Shown here one piece after another: positions 45,884 to 55,071 of a stretch of DNA of 64,000 bases. The DNA comes from CAVPCZ01 sp963779225 (GTDB taxonomy: Bacteria; Bacteroidota; Ignavibacteria; UBA10030; UBA6906): positions 2,852,001 through 2,916,000 of the forward strand of contig CAVZWW010000003.1 of assembly GCA_963779225.1 (NCBI GenBank), given 5' to 3'. Numbering within the stretch: the stretch's first letter is position 1; each line of letters starts with the position of its first letter. A program made the translations under genes and the position numbers. A model generated the notes under the pieces. It searched no databases and was not told the DNA's origin. It saw only the letters and a list, made by a program, of their open reading frames with translations.

Positions 45884-47416
45884 GTGCTTTCCAGGATCCT
45901 GAGCGGGGCCACGTACGGTGTCAATGCGTATGTGGTTGAGGTGGAGACCCACCTCGAAAAGTCATTGCCGGGGTTTTCCATCGTCGGCCTGCCGGACAAT
46001 GCTGTGCGCGAGAGCCGGGAGCGCATATGTGCGGCGATCCGGAACAGCGGCTTTGAGTTTCCCCTCCGTAAGATTACCGTGAATCTTGCTCCTGCGGATA
46101 TCAAGAAGGAAGGTTCATCCTACGACCTCCCCATGGCGATGGGTATTCTGGCATCTTCGGAACAGGTGGCGGCTGATGTTCTGCCCGATTATGTCCTGGT
46201 GGGTGAAGTGGCCCTGGACGGTTCGCTCAGGTCTGTCCGCGGAGCACTTCCAATGGCTCTGGAGGTCCGGAGGCGTGGAATCAGAGGGATGGTGCTCCCA
46301 AGGGAAAACGGGATGGAGGCGGCCATGGTTGCCGGGCTCGCCGTTTTTGCCGTGGCATCGCTCAAAGAAGTCGCGGAGTTCCTGAATGGGGGGTACCGGA
46401 GCCGGCTGCCACTTGCCATAAACGTCCAGCAGGCGGTTGCCGGGGATCAGAGGGAGATCGGGGACTTTGCGGACGTAAAGGGCCAGGAAAACGTCAAGAG
46501 GGCACTTGAGGTGGCTGCTGCAGGAGCCCATAATATCATTATGATAGGTCCGCCCGGTTCAGGTAAAACCATGCTGGCAAAACGTCTCCCGGGCATCCTG
46601 CCGCCGATGTCGTTCGAGGAGGCTCTGGAAACGACCAAGATTCATTCAGTGGCTGGCATGCTCCCTCCGGGCACGGCCCTTGTGTCGGCCCGCCCTTTCC
46701 GGGCCCCACACCATACAATATCGAATTCCGCACTTGTCGGCGGTGGATCAATTCCCCGGCCTGGAGAAATATCCCTCTCCCAACATGGTGTGCTTTTCCT
46801 GGACGAGCTCCCGGAGTTTGCGTCAAGCGTGCTGGAGGTGCTCCGGCAACCGCTGGAGGACGGGTACGTGACCATCAGCCGTTCCAGGCTTTCAGTGACG
46901 TTCCCCGCCAGTTTCATGCTCGTGTGCTCCATGAACCCCTGTCCGTGCGGTTTTCGCACTGATCCGGAAAAGGTATGCGTGTGTCAGGCATTCATGGTCC
47001 AGAAGTATCTTGCCAGAATTTCCGGGCCATTGCTGGACCGCATAGACCTGCACATCGAAGTCCCCGCCGTGAAATACAAGGAACTCTCCAACAGGGAGAT
47101 CGGCGAGACCTCCGCGCAAATCCGGCAGCGGGTGACCCGGGCGAGACGCGTTCAGACGGATCGGTTCCGGCAGCACAAGGGGGTTTTTGCGAATGCGGAT
47201 ATGCAGCCGAAGGAGATTCGCGAGTTCTGCCGGACCGATGGAGCCTGCGACGAATTATTACGACTGGCCATCACCAAGCTGGGGCTTTCCGCGCGCGCGT
47301 ATGACCGCATTCTCAAAGTGGGGAGGACCATAGCCGACCTTGCCGGCAGCGCCGATATCCGGCCCGAACATATCGGCGAAGCGATACAGTACAGAAGTCT
47401 CGACAGGAGTCCGTAA
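45884..47416 (+). CDS. YifB/ComM-family Mg-chelatase-like AAA+ ATPase
   Basis: The N-terminal ChlI-like domain (GVNAYVVEVETHLEKSLPGFSIVGLPDNAVRESRERI, PADIKKEGSSYDLPMAMGIL) is followed by an AAA+ core with Walker A GPPGSGKTMLAKRLPGIL, Walker B VLFLDELPEF and the family-specific FRAPHHTISNSALVGGG, then NPCPCGF and a C-terminal Mg-chelatase domain. ComM is a branch-migration helicase in natural transformation; YifB relatives occur widely. Start GTG 45884 has GAAGGGGA upstream. It converges on the permease gene, 33 bases away. Confidence 0.93.
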   Translation: MLSRILSGATYGVNAYVVEVETHLEKSLPGFSIVGLPDNAVRESRERICAAIRNSGFEFPLRKITVNLAPADIKKEGSSYDLPMAMGILASSEQVAADVLPDYVLVGEVALDGSLRSVRGALPMALEVRRRGIRGMVLPRENGMEAAMVAGLAVFAVASLKEVAEFLNGGYRSRLPLAINVQQAVAGDQREIGDFADVKGQENVKRALEVAAAGAHNIIMIGPPGSGKTMLAKRLPGILPPMSFEEALETTKIHSVAGMLPPGTALVSARPFRAPHHTISNSALVGGGSIPRPGEISLSQHGVLFLDELPEFASSVLEVLRQPLEDGYVTISRSRLSVTFPASFMLVCSMNPCPCGFRTDPEKVCVCQAFMVQKYLARISGPLLDRIDLHIEVPAVKYKELSNREIGETSAQIRQRVTRARRVQTDRFRQHKGVFANADMQPKEIREFCRTDGACDELLRLAITKLGLSARAYDRILKVGRTIADLAGSADIRPEHIGEAIQYRSLDRSP

Positions 47417-47449
47417 TGTGACGTCTCCTGACAAATCACACCTACAGAA

Positions 47450-49570
47450 TCATGACAGTCGTTCTGTATCAGGTCCTGACGCACCGAGGAAACGTTGAGA
47501 GAATTCGTGTATATGCAACGGTTCGCCAATGACCGTCAGTTTGTCTTCTTCTTCAACGATGGTACTGCCGTGGGGGATGAACACTTCTTCCCCGCGGCGC
47601 AGCCAGGTGATAAGACAACCGGAAGGGATCGGAATATCGCGAATCGGAAGTCCGATCATGAATGCGCTCAGAGTATCCTTTCGCACGATCAGGGTCAGGT
47701 AGCGGTCACTTCGCAGCAGCGCATTTCTGATGCCGACATCATCCTCCGCCGAGTTCCAGTCGCCCGCAAACGAATCATCATCAACCCGGCCGGCAATTTC
47801 CGCAAGGATGCGCAGATGCTGTCCCGCATTTTCCTGCGGACTCATGAGGAAGAAGAGCGCGGTGACCATTGCCTCATCCTCGGACTGATCATCGGTCAGC
47901 GGATTGTTGAACGCAATGTGAACGCCCGGCTTGCAGCGCACGAGTACCATCTGGGGCCGGTCGAGTCCGTCGATGCGCAAATGGGGAAGCGCAACACCGT
48001 GTGTCACCGGTGTCGCACCCAGTCGCGTTCCTTCCATGAACTGGGTTGCGATTTCTTCCCGGGAATGAGGTACGTATTCCGACAACCAACCGGCTACCCT
48101 GGCGACAACATTCTCGAACTCCTCGCCTGCTTTCAAATCTATCACCAGGCTGTGCGCAACGATCTCTTCGAACGGATCCTCCTCCCGTAATCCCTTTTCT
48201 TTTAGTATACCGCGCAGCTCACTATCCAGCGCATGGTAACGGAGTCTGCCCAGCCGTTCGAAGATATGGTAAATGGCTCCGTTACGGATGACCTTCTTGC
48301 GCGCGTAGAACCAGTACCAGGCGGTCCCGAGCGCAATGAGTCCGAGCGAGAACGTGATGGGAAGCCATCCCATTTCGAAAATCAACATGAGTGAGGTGAG
48401 AATACCCACAATTTGCATCCACGGATAGAGCGGTGAGTGGAACCCCGGGTCGTACGATTCGATACGGCTCTCCCGCATGATGATGACAGCGAGGCACACC
48501 AACGCAAACAGCAGAAGCTGGAACGCGCTTGCGAGCTTTGCGATTCCGGTAGGGTCAAGAGTAACGAGTATCGTGACAATGACTGCGCCGGTAACGAGAA
48601 TCGAATAATGAGGTGTACCCCGGGCGCTCAGGCGCTGGAAGACGTGTGGCAGTATGTGATCACGGCTCATAGCGAGCGGATACCGGGAGGCGCTGAGGGT
48701 TCCTGCATTTGCCACGGAAATGAATGCCAGCAGCGCCGCGCCTGCCAGCAAACCCACGCCGACCTCGCCGAAGAACGATTCGGCGGCCGTGGCGACCGGT
48801 GTCAGGCTACCCGCCAGACGATCCATAGGGATCACCCCCACCATTACCGCAGTGCCCAGTCCGTAGATAACCACTGCGGTGACAAGCGCGAGAATGACCC
48901 CGCGCGGAAGATTGCGCTCAGGATTCTTGACTTCTTCGGAAAGGCTTGCAACGTTGGTCACACCCACATAGCTGATGTATATGAGACCGGCTGTTGCGAG
49001 AATATTGGAAAAGCCGGCATCGAAGAGACCCGAAAACCGCTGAACCTGAATATGCGGCAATCCTCCGCCAAGGAACGCTGCAAGGATGCCGAGCAGGCCG
49101 ACGACAAGAAAAACCTGCAACCGACCGGTTTTTTTTGCCCCGAAGAAATTCAGTACCGAAAGCAAAACAGCAATGGTTACTGCAACAGGGATGATCGGAA
49201 GGGTGGGAAGAAACAATCCGATATATGCTCCCATTCCGATGAGAGCGAAGGACACTTTGAGAACCAGCGCAAGCCAGGTTCCGATCCCTCCGATTGTTCC
49301 TACAAGTGGACCGAGCGAACGGTCGAGAAAATAGTACACACCTCCGGCTCGTGGCATGGCGGTCGCGAGTTCAATGATGCTGAACATCGCAGGAACGAGA
49401 GGGATCACGGCAATCATATATGCAAGGACGACTGCCGGCCCGGCTTCTTTCGCCGCAAGTCCGGGCAGCAAGAAAAATCCGGCGCTCAATGTCGTGCCTG
49501 CTGCAATGGCATAGACATCGAACAGGTTGAGCTCTTTGCTGAGCCTTCCGGATTTCTTCAAGTGAAGCAT
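47450..49570 (-). CDS. APC-family permease fused to PTS EIIA (type 2) and TrkA-C domains
   Basis: Residues about 8-435 are an amino acid/polyamine permease with twelve predicted helices (FDVYAIAAGTTLSAGFFLLPGLAAKE at the first helix). Residues about 465-620 match PTS EIIA of the fructose/nitrogen type; the phospho-acceptor histidine is in GVALPHLRID. Residues about 625-700 (LIVRKDTLSAFMIGLPI ... STIVEEEDKLTVIGEP) match TrkA-C/RCK-C ligand domains. The cytoplasmic part therefore looks like a sensor that gates the transporter by phosphorylation state and a bound nucleotide or ion. No PTS phosphocarrier gene lies in the window. ATG 49570 is the start. Confidence 0.82.
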   Translation of the reverse strand: MLHLKKSGRLSKELNLFDVYAIAAGTTLSAGFFLLPGLAAKEAGPAVVLAYMIAVIPLVPAMFSIIELATAMPRAGGVYYFLDRSLGPLVGTIGGIGTWLALVLKVSFALIGMGAYIGLFLPTLPIIPVAVTIAVLLSVLNFFGAKKTGRLQVFLVVGLLGILAAFLGGGLPHIQVQRFSGLFDAGFSNILATAGLIYISYVGVTNVASLSEEVKNPERNLPRGVILALVTAVVIYGLGTAVMVGVIPMDRLAGSLTPVATAAESFFGEVGVGLLAGAALLAFISVANAGTLSASRYPLAMSRDHILPHVFQRLSARGTPHYSILVTGAVIVTILVTLDPTGIAKLASAFQLLLFALVCLAVIIMRESRIESYDPGFHSPLYPWMQIVGILTSLMLIFEMGWLPITFSLGLIALGTAWYWFYARKKVIRNGAIYHIFERLGRLRYHALDSELRGILKEKGLREEDPFEEIVAHSLVIDLKAGEEFENVVARVAGWLSEYVPHSREEIATQFMEGTRLGATPVTHGVALPHLRIDGLDRPQMVLVRCKPGVHIAFNNPLTDDQSEDEAMVTALFFLMSPQENAGQHLRILAEIAGRVDDDSFAGDWNSAEDDVGIRNALLRSDRYLTLIVRKDTLSAFMIGLPIRDIPIPSGCLITWLRRGEEVFIPHGSTIVEEEDKLTVIGEPLHIHEFSQRFLGASGPDTERLS

Positions 49571-49627
49571 GGAGCAAAGATATAAAATACCGGTGAAAAA
49601 TCCACAGTCCGCAACGTGTTTGTCTGA

Positions 49628-49656
49628 TTGAATCTCGGGGGGGATTTCCGTATGTT
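49628..49656 (+). promoter_or_regulatory. candidate promoter of the isocitrate dehydrogenase gene
   Basis: TTGAAT, 17 bases (with a G7 run) and TATGTT, leaving a leader of about 110 bases. Match by eye only. Confidence 0.5.
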
Positions 49657-49772
49657 ATCCCGCGCTTCGGCCGTGCCGCCTGTTCCAGGATGCATTTGCG
49701 GCAAAAACAGTCAGCCGAAAGAAGGAGGGGCTGCTCCCCGGAAGGTGCAGCCCGTACAATCGAGAGGATACG

Positions 49773-50789
49773 ATGCACAACGTAACGCTGATTCCCGGCG
49801 ACGGGATAGGGCCGAGCATATCCGAAGCCGCGGTACGCGTCATCGAGGCATCCGGCGCGCGGATTCAATGGGAACGGGTTGAGGCCGGACTGGAGGCGAT
49901 CGACAAGTACAAGGACCCGCTTCCGAAACATGTTCTGGAATCCATCGAACGCAACCGTGTCGCGCTGAAGGGGCCGTTGACCACACCCGTCGGTTCGGGG
50001 TTCCGCAGCGTGAATGTGGCGCTGCGCAAGGAGTTTGATCTCTACGCCAACGTTCGTCCGGCCCTTTCGTTTGCAGGTGTCCCTTCGCGGTACAGCAACA
50101 TCGACCTGGTGATCGTCCGGGAGAATACGGAAGAATTCTACGCCGGCATCGAGCACTATATCGATCCGCAACGGAGCGCGGCGGAGACCATCGGTGTCGT
50201 TACCCGTTCGGGATCGGAGCGGATTCTCCGGTACGCTTTTGAGTATGCAAGAACCCATGGCCGCAAGAAGGTGACGACGGTCCACAAAGCCAACATCCTC
50301 AAGTACACCGGGGGTCTTTTCCTGGATGTGGCCCGCGTCGTTGCGGCCGACTATCCCGACCTGATTGCGGATGACCGGATTGTGGACAATATGGCGATGC
50401 AGATGGTCATACGTCCGGAGCAGTTCGACGTGATCGTAACGACGAACCTGTTCGGCGATATCCTCTCGGATCTGGCGTCGGGGCTTGTCGGAGGTCTGGG
50501 GCTCGCGCCGGGGGCGAATATCGGCTATACGGCGTCGATCTTTGAAGCGGTGCACGGCAGTGCACCGGACATTGCAGGGAAGAACATTGCCAATCCGGCG
50601 GCCATCATTCTGGCCGGCGTGATGATGCTGAGACATCTGAACGAATTCGCCGCGGCGGATAAGATCGAGAAAGCCCTGCGTGGCCTGGTTGCGGATGGAA
50701 AAGCGGTGACACGCGACCTGAACCCGATAAACCCCGTCGGAACAACGGAAATGGCGGATGCAGTCATAGCCCGGATGACGGCGGGATAA
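49773..50789 (+). CDS. NAD-type isocitrate dehydrogenase / isopropylmalate dehydrogenase family enzyme
   Basis: The 338-residue protein starts NVTLIPGDGIGPSISEAAV and has the substrate loop of the short NAD-IDH group (LKGPLTTPVGSGFRSVNVALRKEFDLYANVRP), VIVRENTEEFYAG, the lysine block HKANILKYTGG, DRIVDNMAMQMV and EAVHGSAPDIAGK. The SxN-type loop (GFRSVNVALRK) fits isocitrate rather than isopropylmalate, so oxidative decarboxylation to 2-oxoglutarate in the TCA cycle is inferred. AGAGGA precedes ATG 49773. The last 26 bases overlap the converging M16 gene. Confidence 0.88.
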   Translation: MHNVTLIPGDGIGPSISEAAVRVIEASGARIQWERVEAGLEAIDKYKDPLPKHVLESIERNRVALKGPLTTPVGSGFRSVNVALRKEFDLYANVRPALSFAGVPSRYSNIDLVIVRENTEEFYAGIEHYIDPQRSAAETIGVVTRSGSERILRYAFEYARTHGRKKVTTVHKANILKYTGGLFLDVARVVAADYPDLIADDRIVDNMAMQMVIRPEQFDVIVTTNLFGDILSDLASGLVGGLGLAPGANIGYTASIFEAVHGSAPDIAGKNIANPAAIILAGVMMLRHLNEFAAADKIEKALRGLVADGKAVTRDLNPINPVGTTEMADAVIARMTAG

Positions 50790-52107
50790 CACCGCCGTCG
50801 GCATCGCAGAGGATCACCGGCCCGATACCCGATTGCTCCAGCTGCGGCCGGACGCTCGCGGCATCTCCGACGATCACGACGGTCATCGTTTCCACATCCA
50901 GCCACTGTTCCGCAATCCGGCGGCAGTCTTCTGATGACACACCCCTGATCCGGTCAACGTACGTATCGTAATAGTCGCGTGGAAGATCGTAGAGCGGGAT
51001 GTTCTGCAGCGTCTCGGCGATCTGGGCGGTTGTCTCGAAGGCAAGGGAAAAGGCACCCGCCATACTCTCCCGTGCAAACACGAGCTCCTCTTCCGTGACA
51101 CCGTCCCGGCGCATCCGGCGGATCTCGTCACGCAATTGACCCACCGCTTCAGCTGTGCCTCCCGTGTGAAATGCCCCGCCCGCAAGAAGGGGACCGGGAT
51201 GGCGAAGCGGAATGAACGACGACCAGGCACCGTAGGTGAGCCCCCGCCGCTCACGAAGGTTCTGATTCAGGCGGCTCGAAAACTGTCCACCGAGCACCCG
51301 GTTCAGCACCATGGCTGCCGGAAGGCCGGGATCGTTCTTCTGCAGTGCGATTCTCCCCACGCGGATTTCGGATTGCGTGGCCCCGGGCCGGTGCACCATG
51401 TAGATCCCGGGTTGCTCCGAACGCGCGGCGGGAGGCTCAGGCCGCGGCGCCGGCTTCCCTGCGGTCCACCCGGAAAGATGCCGGCTGCAATGCCGTTCGC
51501 ACTCTTCGCGTGTGAGATCGCCCGCAACAATGAGCGTACTCTTCGCAGGCCTGTACAACACGTCATGAAACCGCTCCGCTTCATTCCGGGTGATCGCCTG
51601 CAGACCGGCTTCCGTGCCGATAACTTCGTTGGCGTACGGGTGGTGGTTCCCGAACAGGAGGGTTGTCAGGAGCCGCGAGGCGAGAGCGGCCGGCCGGTCC
51701 TTCAGCTGCAACAGGCCTGCAAGACGTTGCCCCTTCAGTCGTTCGACTTCGCCGGCGGGGAAGACCGGGGCCGTGACAAGTTCGGCGAGAACCTCCAGTA
51801 CGGGATCAAGATTCTTTTTCAGCATCGAAACAACAACCGTTGAACCGTCGTACGTGGCGCGCGAACGCATGGAAGCGGCGGCATATTCCAGACGGTCGGC
51901 GATCGCGTACAAATCCATGGAGCGGGTACCGGTTTCAAGCGCTTCGGCGGTGAGGGATGCCAGGCCCGCCAGACCGGGCGGATCCGCATCGGCCCCGGCG
52001 GGAATGACAAGGTTCAGAACCGTGAGCGGAAGTGCATGGTGTTCTATCAGCCAGACGCGCAGACCGTTCGGAAGCCGGAATTCGTGGATGTGCAGCGGCA
52101 TGATCAC
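50764..52107 (-). CDS. M16 peptidase family protein lacking the zinc motif
   Basis: The 447-residue protein has the M16 fold (FRLPNGLRVWLIEHHALPLTVLNLVIPAGADADPPGLAGLASLTAEALETGT), but where active members have H-x-x-E-H it reads GLASLTAEAL, so it is the non-catalytic partner. Later M16 landmarks remain (YRPAKSTLIVAGDLTREE, RVLGGQFSSRLNQNLRERRGLTYGAWS). Its GTG start overlaps the stop of the active subunit gene by four bases, the usual arrangement for periplasmic heterodimers of this family. No signal peptide is obvious at the chosen start. Confidence 0.85.
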   Translation of the reverse strand: MIMPLHIHEFRLPNGLRVWLIEHHALPLTVLNLVIPAGADADPPGLAGLASLTAEALETGTRSMDLYAIADRLEYAAASMRSRATYDGSTVVVSMLKKNLDPVLEVLAELVTAPVFPAGEVERLKGQRLAGLLQLKDRPAALASRLLTTLLFGNHHPYANEVIGTEAGLQAITRNEAERFHDVLYRPAKSTLIVAGDLTREECERHCSRHLSGWTAGKPAPRPEPPAARSEQPGIYMVHRPGATQSEIRVGRIALQKNDPGLPAAMVLNRVLGGQFSSRLNQNLRERRGLTYGAWSSFIPLRHPGPLLAGGAFHTGGTAEAVGQLRDEIRRMRRDGVTEEELVFARESMAGAFSLAFETTAQIAETLQNIPLYDLPRDYYDTYVDRIRGVSSEDCRRIAEQWLDVETMTVVIVGDAASVRPQLEQSGIGPVILCDADGGVIPPSSGL

Positions 52108-53381
52108 GCCTCCGGGCCTGCTGTGCGGGAGAGGACATCAAGTCGTACCGATGAACCCGTCAGTACGCTGCGGGCGGTGTCACGGACCTGAAGCGCATCA
52201 ATGCCGTGGAACCGTTCGAGTGCGTGAAGGAGGTTCGCCGCGCTTCCGGTCAGCGTTGCATACGTGGCAAGGCTATCGGCCCGCCGCAGCATCCCCGCCA
52301 GACCGTGAAAGAAATCGGATTCCTTGGCGTTCAAGGACTTCCGGATTTCCTTCTCGTCAGGGCCATCCGCGAGTACCCTTTCGATCTGGATGCGGGTGGA
52401 GTCGAAGAGCTCCTGCGGTGTGTGTCCGGGGCGTGCGGTGATCTGTATGATCAGCTTCCCGCCGCATTCAAGTCCGTGTTGATAGGCGATGACGGACTGG
52501 GCGATTTGCTGTTCCAGCACGAGAGTGCGATAGAGGCGTGAGTTCTTACCGGCGCTCAGCACATCGGTCAGCACATCCAGCACGGCATCCTCAGGAGTGT
52601 GCCAGGGGGCGGAATGCCAGGCCAGGTAGAGACGGGGTAGGTGGACGTTGTCCGGGAGCTGAAGGACAGTGTCGGCTCCAGGCGACGGGCGCCCGGGGTG
52701 CGGCACAGCGACAGGCGAGCCTGCGGGGATCGGGCCAAAGCACTCATCGATGGACCGGCGTATATCGCCTTCGTCGAAATTCCCCGCGACGACCAGACAG
52801 GCGTTGTTGGGGGCATAATACCGCCCGAAGAAATCGCCAACGTCATCGAGTGTTGCGGCGGAAAGATCGGACATCGAACCGATCACCGGCCAGCTGTAAG
52901 GGTGATCGGGGGGGAACAGGGCGGCACCGATGGTTTCGGAGGCTCGCCCGTAAGGTTGATTGTCATAGCTCTGCCGCCGCTCATTCTTCACCACGTCCCG
53001 CTGGTTGTCCAGCTTCTCCTGTGTCAGCGCGGGGAGGAGGTGTCCCATCCGGTCGGCTTCGAGAAAGAGGGGGAGGGAAGCATGTCGCGCCGGAACGACT
53101 TCATAGTAGTTCGTCCGGTCTTCGCTTGTCGAACCATTCACGTAGGCTCCGACCGCCTGGAGGCGGCGGAAATGCTCCCCGTCAGGAACGTGAGCGGACC
53201 CCTTGAACATGAGATGTTCGAAGAGATGTGCGAGACCGGTCCGGCCCGGGTACTCGTTTTTCGACCCGACGTGATACATCACTTCGACCGCGACGACGGG
53301 AACGGACGTATCGCGGTGAAGAATGACTGTGAGGCCATTGGCGAGCCGGAATTCTTCAAACGGCAGATGCAGTGGTTGCAT
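52104..53381 (-). CDS. M16 zinc metallopeptidase, catalytic subunit
   Basis: The inverted zinc motif is intact: His52-Leu-Phe-Glu55-His56 in GLAHLFEHLMFKGS, with the distal glutamate in VVKNERRQ about 75 residues on. It has FEEFRLANGLTVILHRDTSVPVVAVEVMYHVGS at the start and the C-terminal M16 domain. The chosen ATG 53381 starts right before the first strand; the frame continues upstream to 53636 without protein-like content. It probably degrades peptides together with the downstream partner. Divergent from the GWxTD gene. Confidence 0.88.
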   Translation of the reverse strand: MQPLHLPFEEFRLANGLTVILHRDTSVPVVAVEVMYHVGSKNEYPGRTGLAHLFEHLMFKGSAHVPDGEHFRRLQAVGAYVNGSTSEDRTNYYEVVPARHASLPLFLEADRMGHLLPALTQEKLDNQRDVVKNERRQSYDNQPYGRASETIGAALFPPDHPYSWPVIGSMSDLSAATLDDVGDFFGRYYAPNNACLVVAGNFDEGDIRRSIDECFGPIPAGSPVAVPHPGRPSPGADTVLQLPDNVHLPRLYLAWHSAPWHTPEDAVLDVLTDVLSAGKNSRLYRTLVLEQQIAQSVIAYQHGLECGGKLIIQITARPGHTPQELFDSTRIQIERVLADGPDEKEIRKSLNAKESDFFHGLAGMLRRADSLATYATLTGSAANLLHALERFHGIDALQVRDTARSVLTGSSVRLDVLSRTAGPEA

Positions 53382-53634
53382 GGCTGCAATATCCGTAATC
53401 GGGGAGGGAATAGCCAGCGTTGATTTTCTGGCCCGAATCCGCGTTATTGCCTCCGGAAGAAGGTTCCGGGATACCGGCACAAGACACAACTTTGCAGTTC
53501 CGCAATTTCGGGGTGCATAAAGCGATGCTGGAAATCCGGGTTGTATAGCGGGGTACAGTGCCACACCGTAGTCCCGGCGTGCCGCGGCACACAGAGCACT
53601 CTGTACTTCCGGTGTGCATAAAACGGGTATCATC

Positions 53635-55071
53635 ATGAGGCGGTTCCATCAACGGGAATTCCTGCATGGCGCGGTTGCCCTCCTGCTTCTCGCGGGGCTT
53701 CTCGGGGGCTGCTCGGATGGGTCGCGTGTGAAACCGGATGCCGCGGGAAGGATCCCCGGCTATGCACAGAGACTCCCGACATTCGATGTAGAAGCCGTGG
53801 CGGCGAATCTCCCGGACTCGTCCGGAGTGGAGGTGTTTGCACTCTTAAACGCGGGTACGGTAACGTACACACGCACTCCAGGCGGATTCGCGGCCCGTTA
53901 CGACGTGACATTCCTCCTCCGCGACCAGGAGACGGAGGAACTTGTGGCAGAACGAGTGCTGGCAGAGACCTTGCAGGTCAGCGGGTACGCCGAAACGCAG
54001 ACCACGAAATCCGTTCGCCATCAGGCATTTCTTCCCGCCAGGCCCGGGGCATACGCCTGCGAGGCGACTGTTGAGGACCGGAATAGCGGGCGGTCGTCAT
54101 TCCGGGAGCAGGCTGTCTTCGTTCCGGAATTGCGTGAAGGTCCGCCCATGCTCGGGAGGGTGGTGCTCATGGACCGGGGGGAGCATGGCATGCCGGGTCC
54201 GGTCGTGGCTTTCCATTTGCCACTGCAGCGGGATTCACTGTCCGCACAGGTGACTCTTTTCAACCTTCCGGCGGGCTCGGCGTGGCTCCTGGAGACGACG
54301 CTTGTCCGGTTTGTGATGGATACCTCCGAGGCAATCGTTCCCTGGTATTTTTCCACCGGGACGGCGGTCCAGGGACTGGGGCGGTACTATCCGGAAGAGG
54401 CGGACACGGTTTCTGTGGAACACCGCCGCGTATTTGTGACAGAGCCCTGGCACAATGTGACGGTTCCCTTGCCCTGGCTGAAATGCGGGATGTACCAGCT
54501 CACGATGCGTGTCCATGGTTCCGGGGAACCGACCTCGGAGGTGGACGAGGCTCTCACCAGCCGCCGGTATTTCTCGATCATGGGAGCCGGGTTTCCTCGG
54601 CCGGGAACCCTCAACGAAATGGCGGCAGCCGCGGTGTACCTGATGAATGGCGAAGAGCGCCGGACAATGGATTCCGCCGGGAGTGCTGACGAGCGGCGGC
54701 GTCTGTTCGACAGGTTCTGGCTTTCTCTCGTCAGCGATCGGCAAATGGCGGCGGAGCTGATTCGCAAATACTATTCGCGGGTGGAAGAAGCAAACCGCCT
54801 CTTCTCTTCTTTCAAGGAAGGTTGGAAAACGGACCGGGGGATGGTGTACGTCATCCTGGGGCCACCCGAGACCGTAGAGCGGTTTTACGATCGGGAAAGC
54901 TGGTATTATAATCATCCCGGCTCGGAGAGTGAAAATCACTGGCAGTTCCGTCGTGTGCAGTTTGCGCCGGAGCAGTTTACCATGGACGATTATCTGTTGC
55001 TGCGTGGCGTCCAGTACGAAAGGTACTGGCAGCGTGTGCTGTCCAAGTGGAGGGAAGGGGTGGTGTTTTGA
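53635..55071 (+). CDS. GWxTD domain lipoprotein
   Basis: The N terminus carries a lipoprotein signal with lipobox LLGGC (acylation at Cys26 of the ATG 53635 form). The body of about 320 residues is a beta-rich region without a named fold; the C-terminal part carries FKEGWKTDRGMVYVILGPPE, the GWxTD signature, followed by YDRESWYYNHPG. The family is found in FCB-group and Acidobacteria genomes and its role is not known. The stop overlaps the dusB ATG by one base. Confidence 0.8.
   Translation: MRRFHQREFLHGAVALLLLAGLLGGCSDGSRVKPDAAGRIPGYAQRLPTFDVEAVAANLPDSSGVEVFALLNAGTVTYTRTPGGFAARYDVTFLLRDQETEELVAERVLAETLQVSGYAETQTTKSVRHQAFLPARPGAYACEATVEDRNSGRSSFREQAVFVPELREGPPMLGRVVLMDRGEHGMPGPVVAFHLPLQRDSLSAQVTLFNLPAGSAWLLETTLVRFVMDTSEAIVPWYFSTGTAVQGLGRYYPEEADTVSVEHRRVFVTEPWHNVTVPLPWLKCGMYQLTMRVHGSGEPTSEVDEALTSRRYFSIMGAGFPRPGTLNEMAAAAVYLMNGEERRTMDSAGSADERRRLFDRFWLSLVSDRQMAAELIRKYYSRVEEANRLFSSFKEGWKTDRGMVYVILGPPETVERFYDRESWYYNHPGSESENHWQFRRVQFAPEQFTMDDYLLLRGVQYERYWQRVLSKWREGVVF

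Noticed and set aside
48437..49585. Long plus-strand open frame of 382 codons
   Set aside because: It is antisense to the permease, whose helices, EIIA and TrkA-C motifs are unmistakable; the frame has low-complexity His/Arg/Cys-rich composition.
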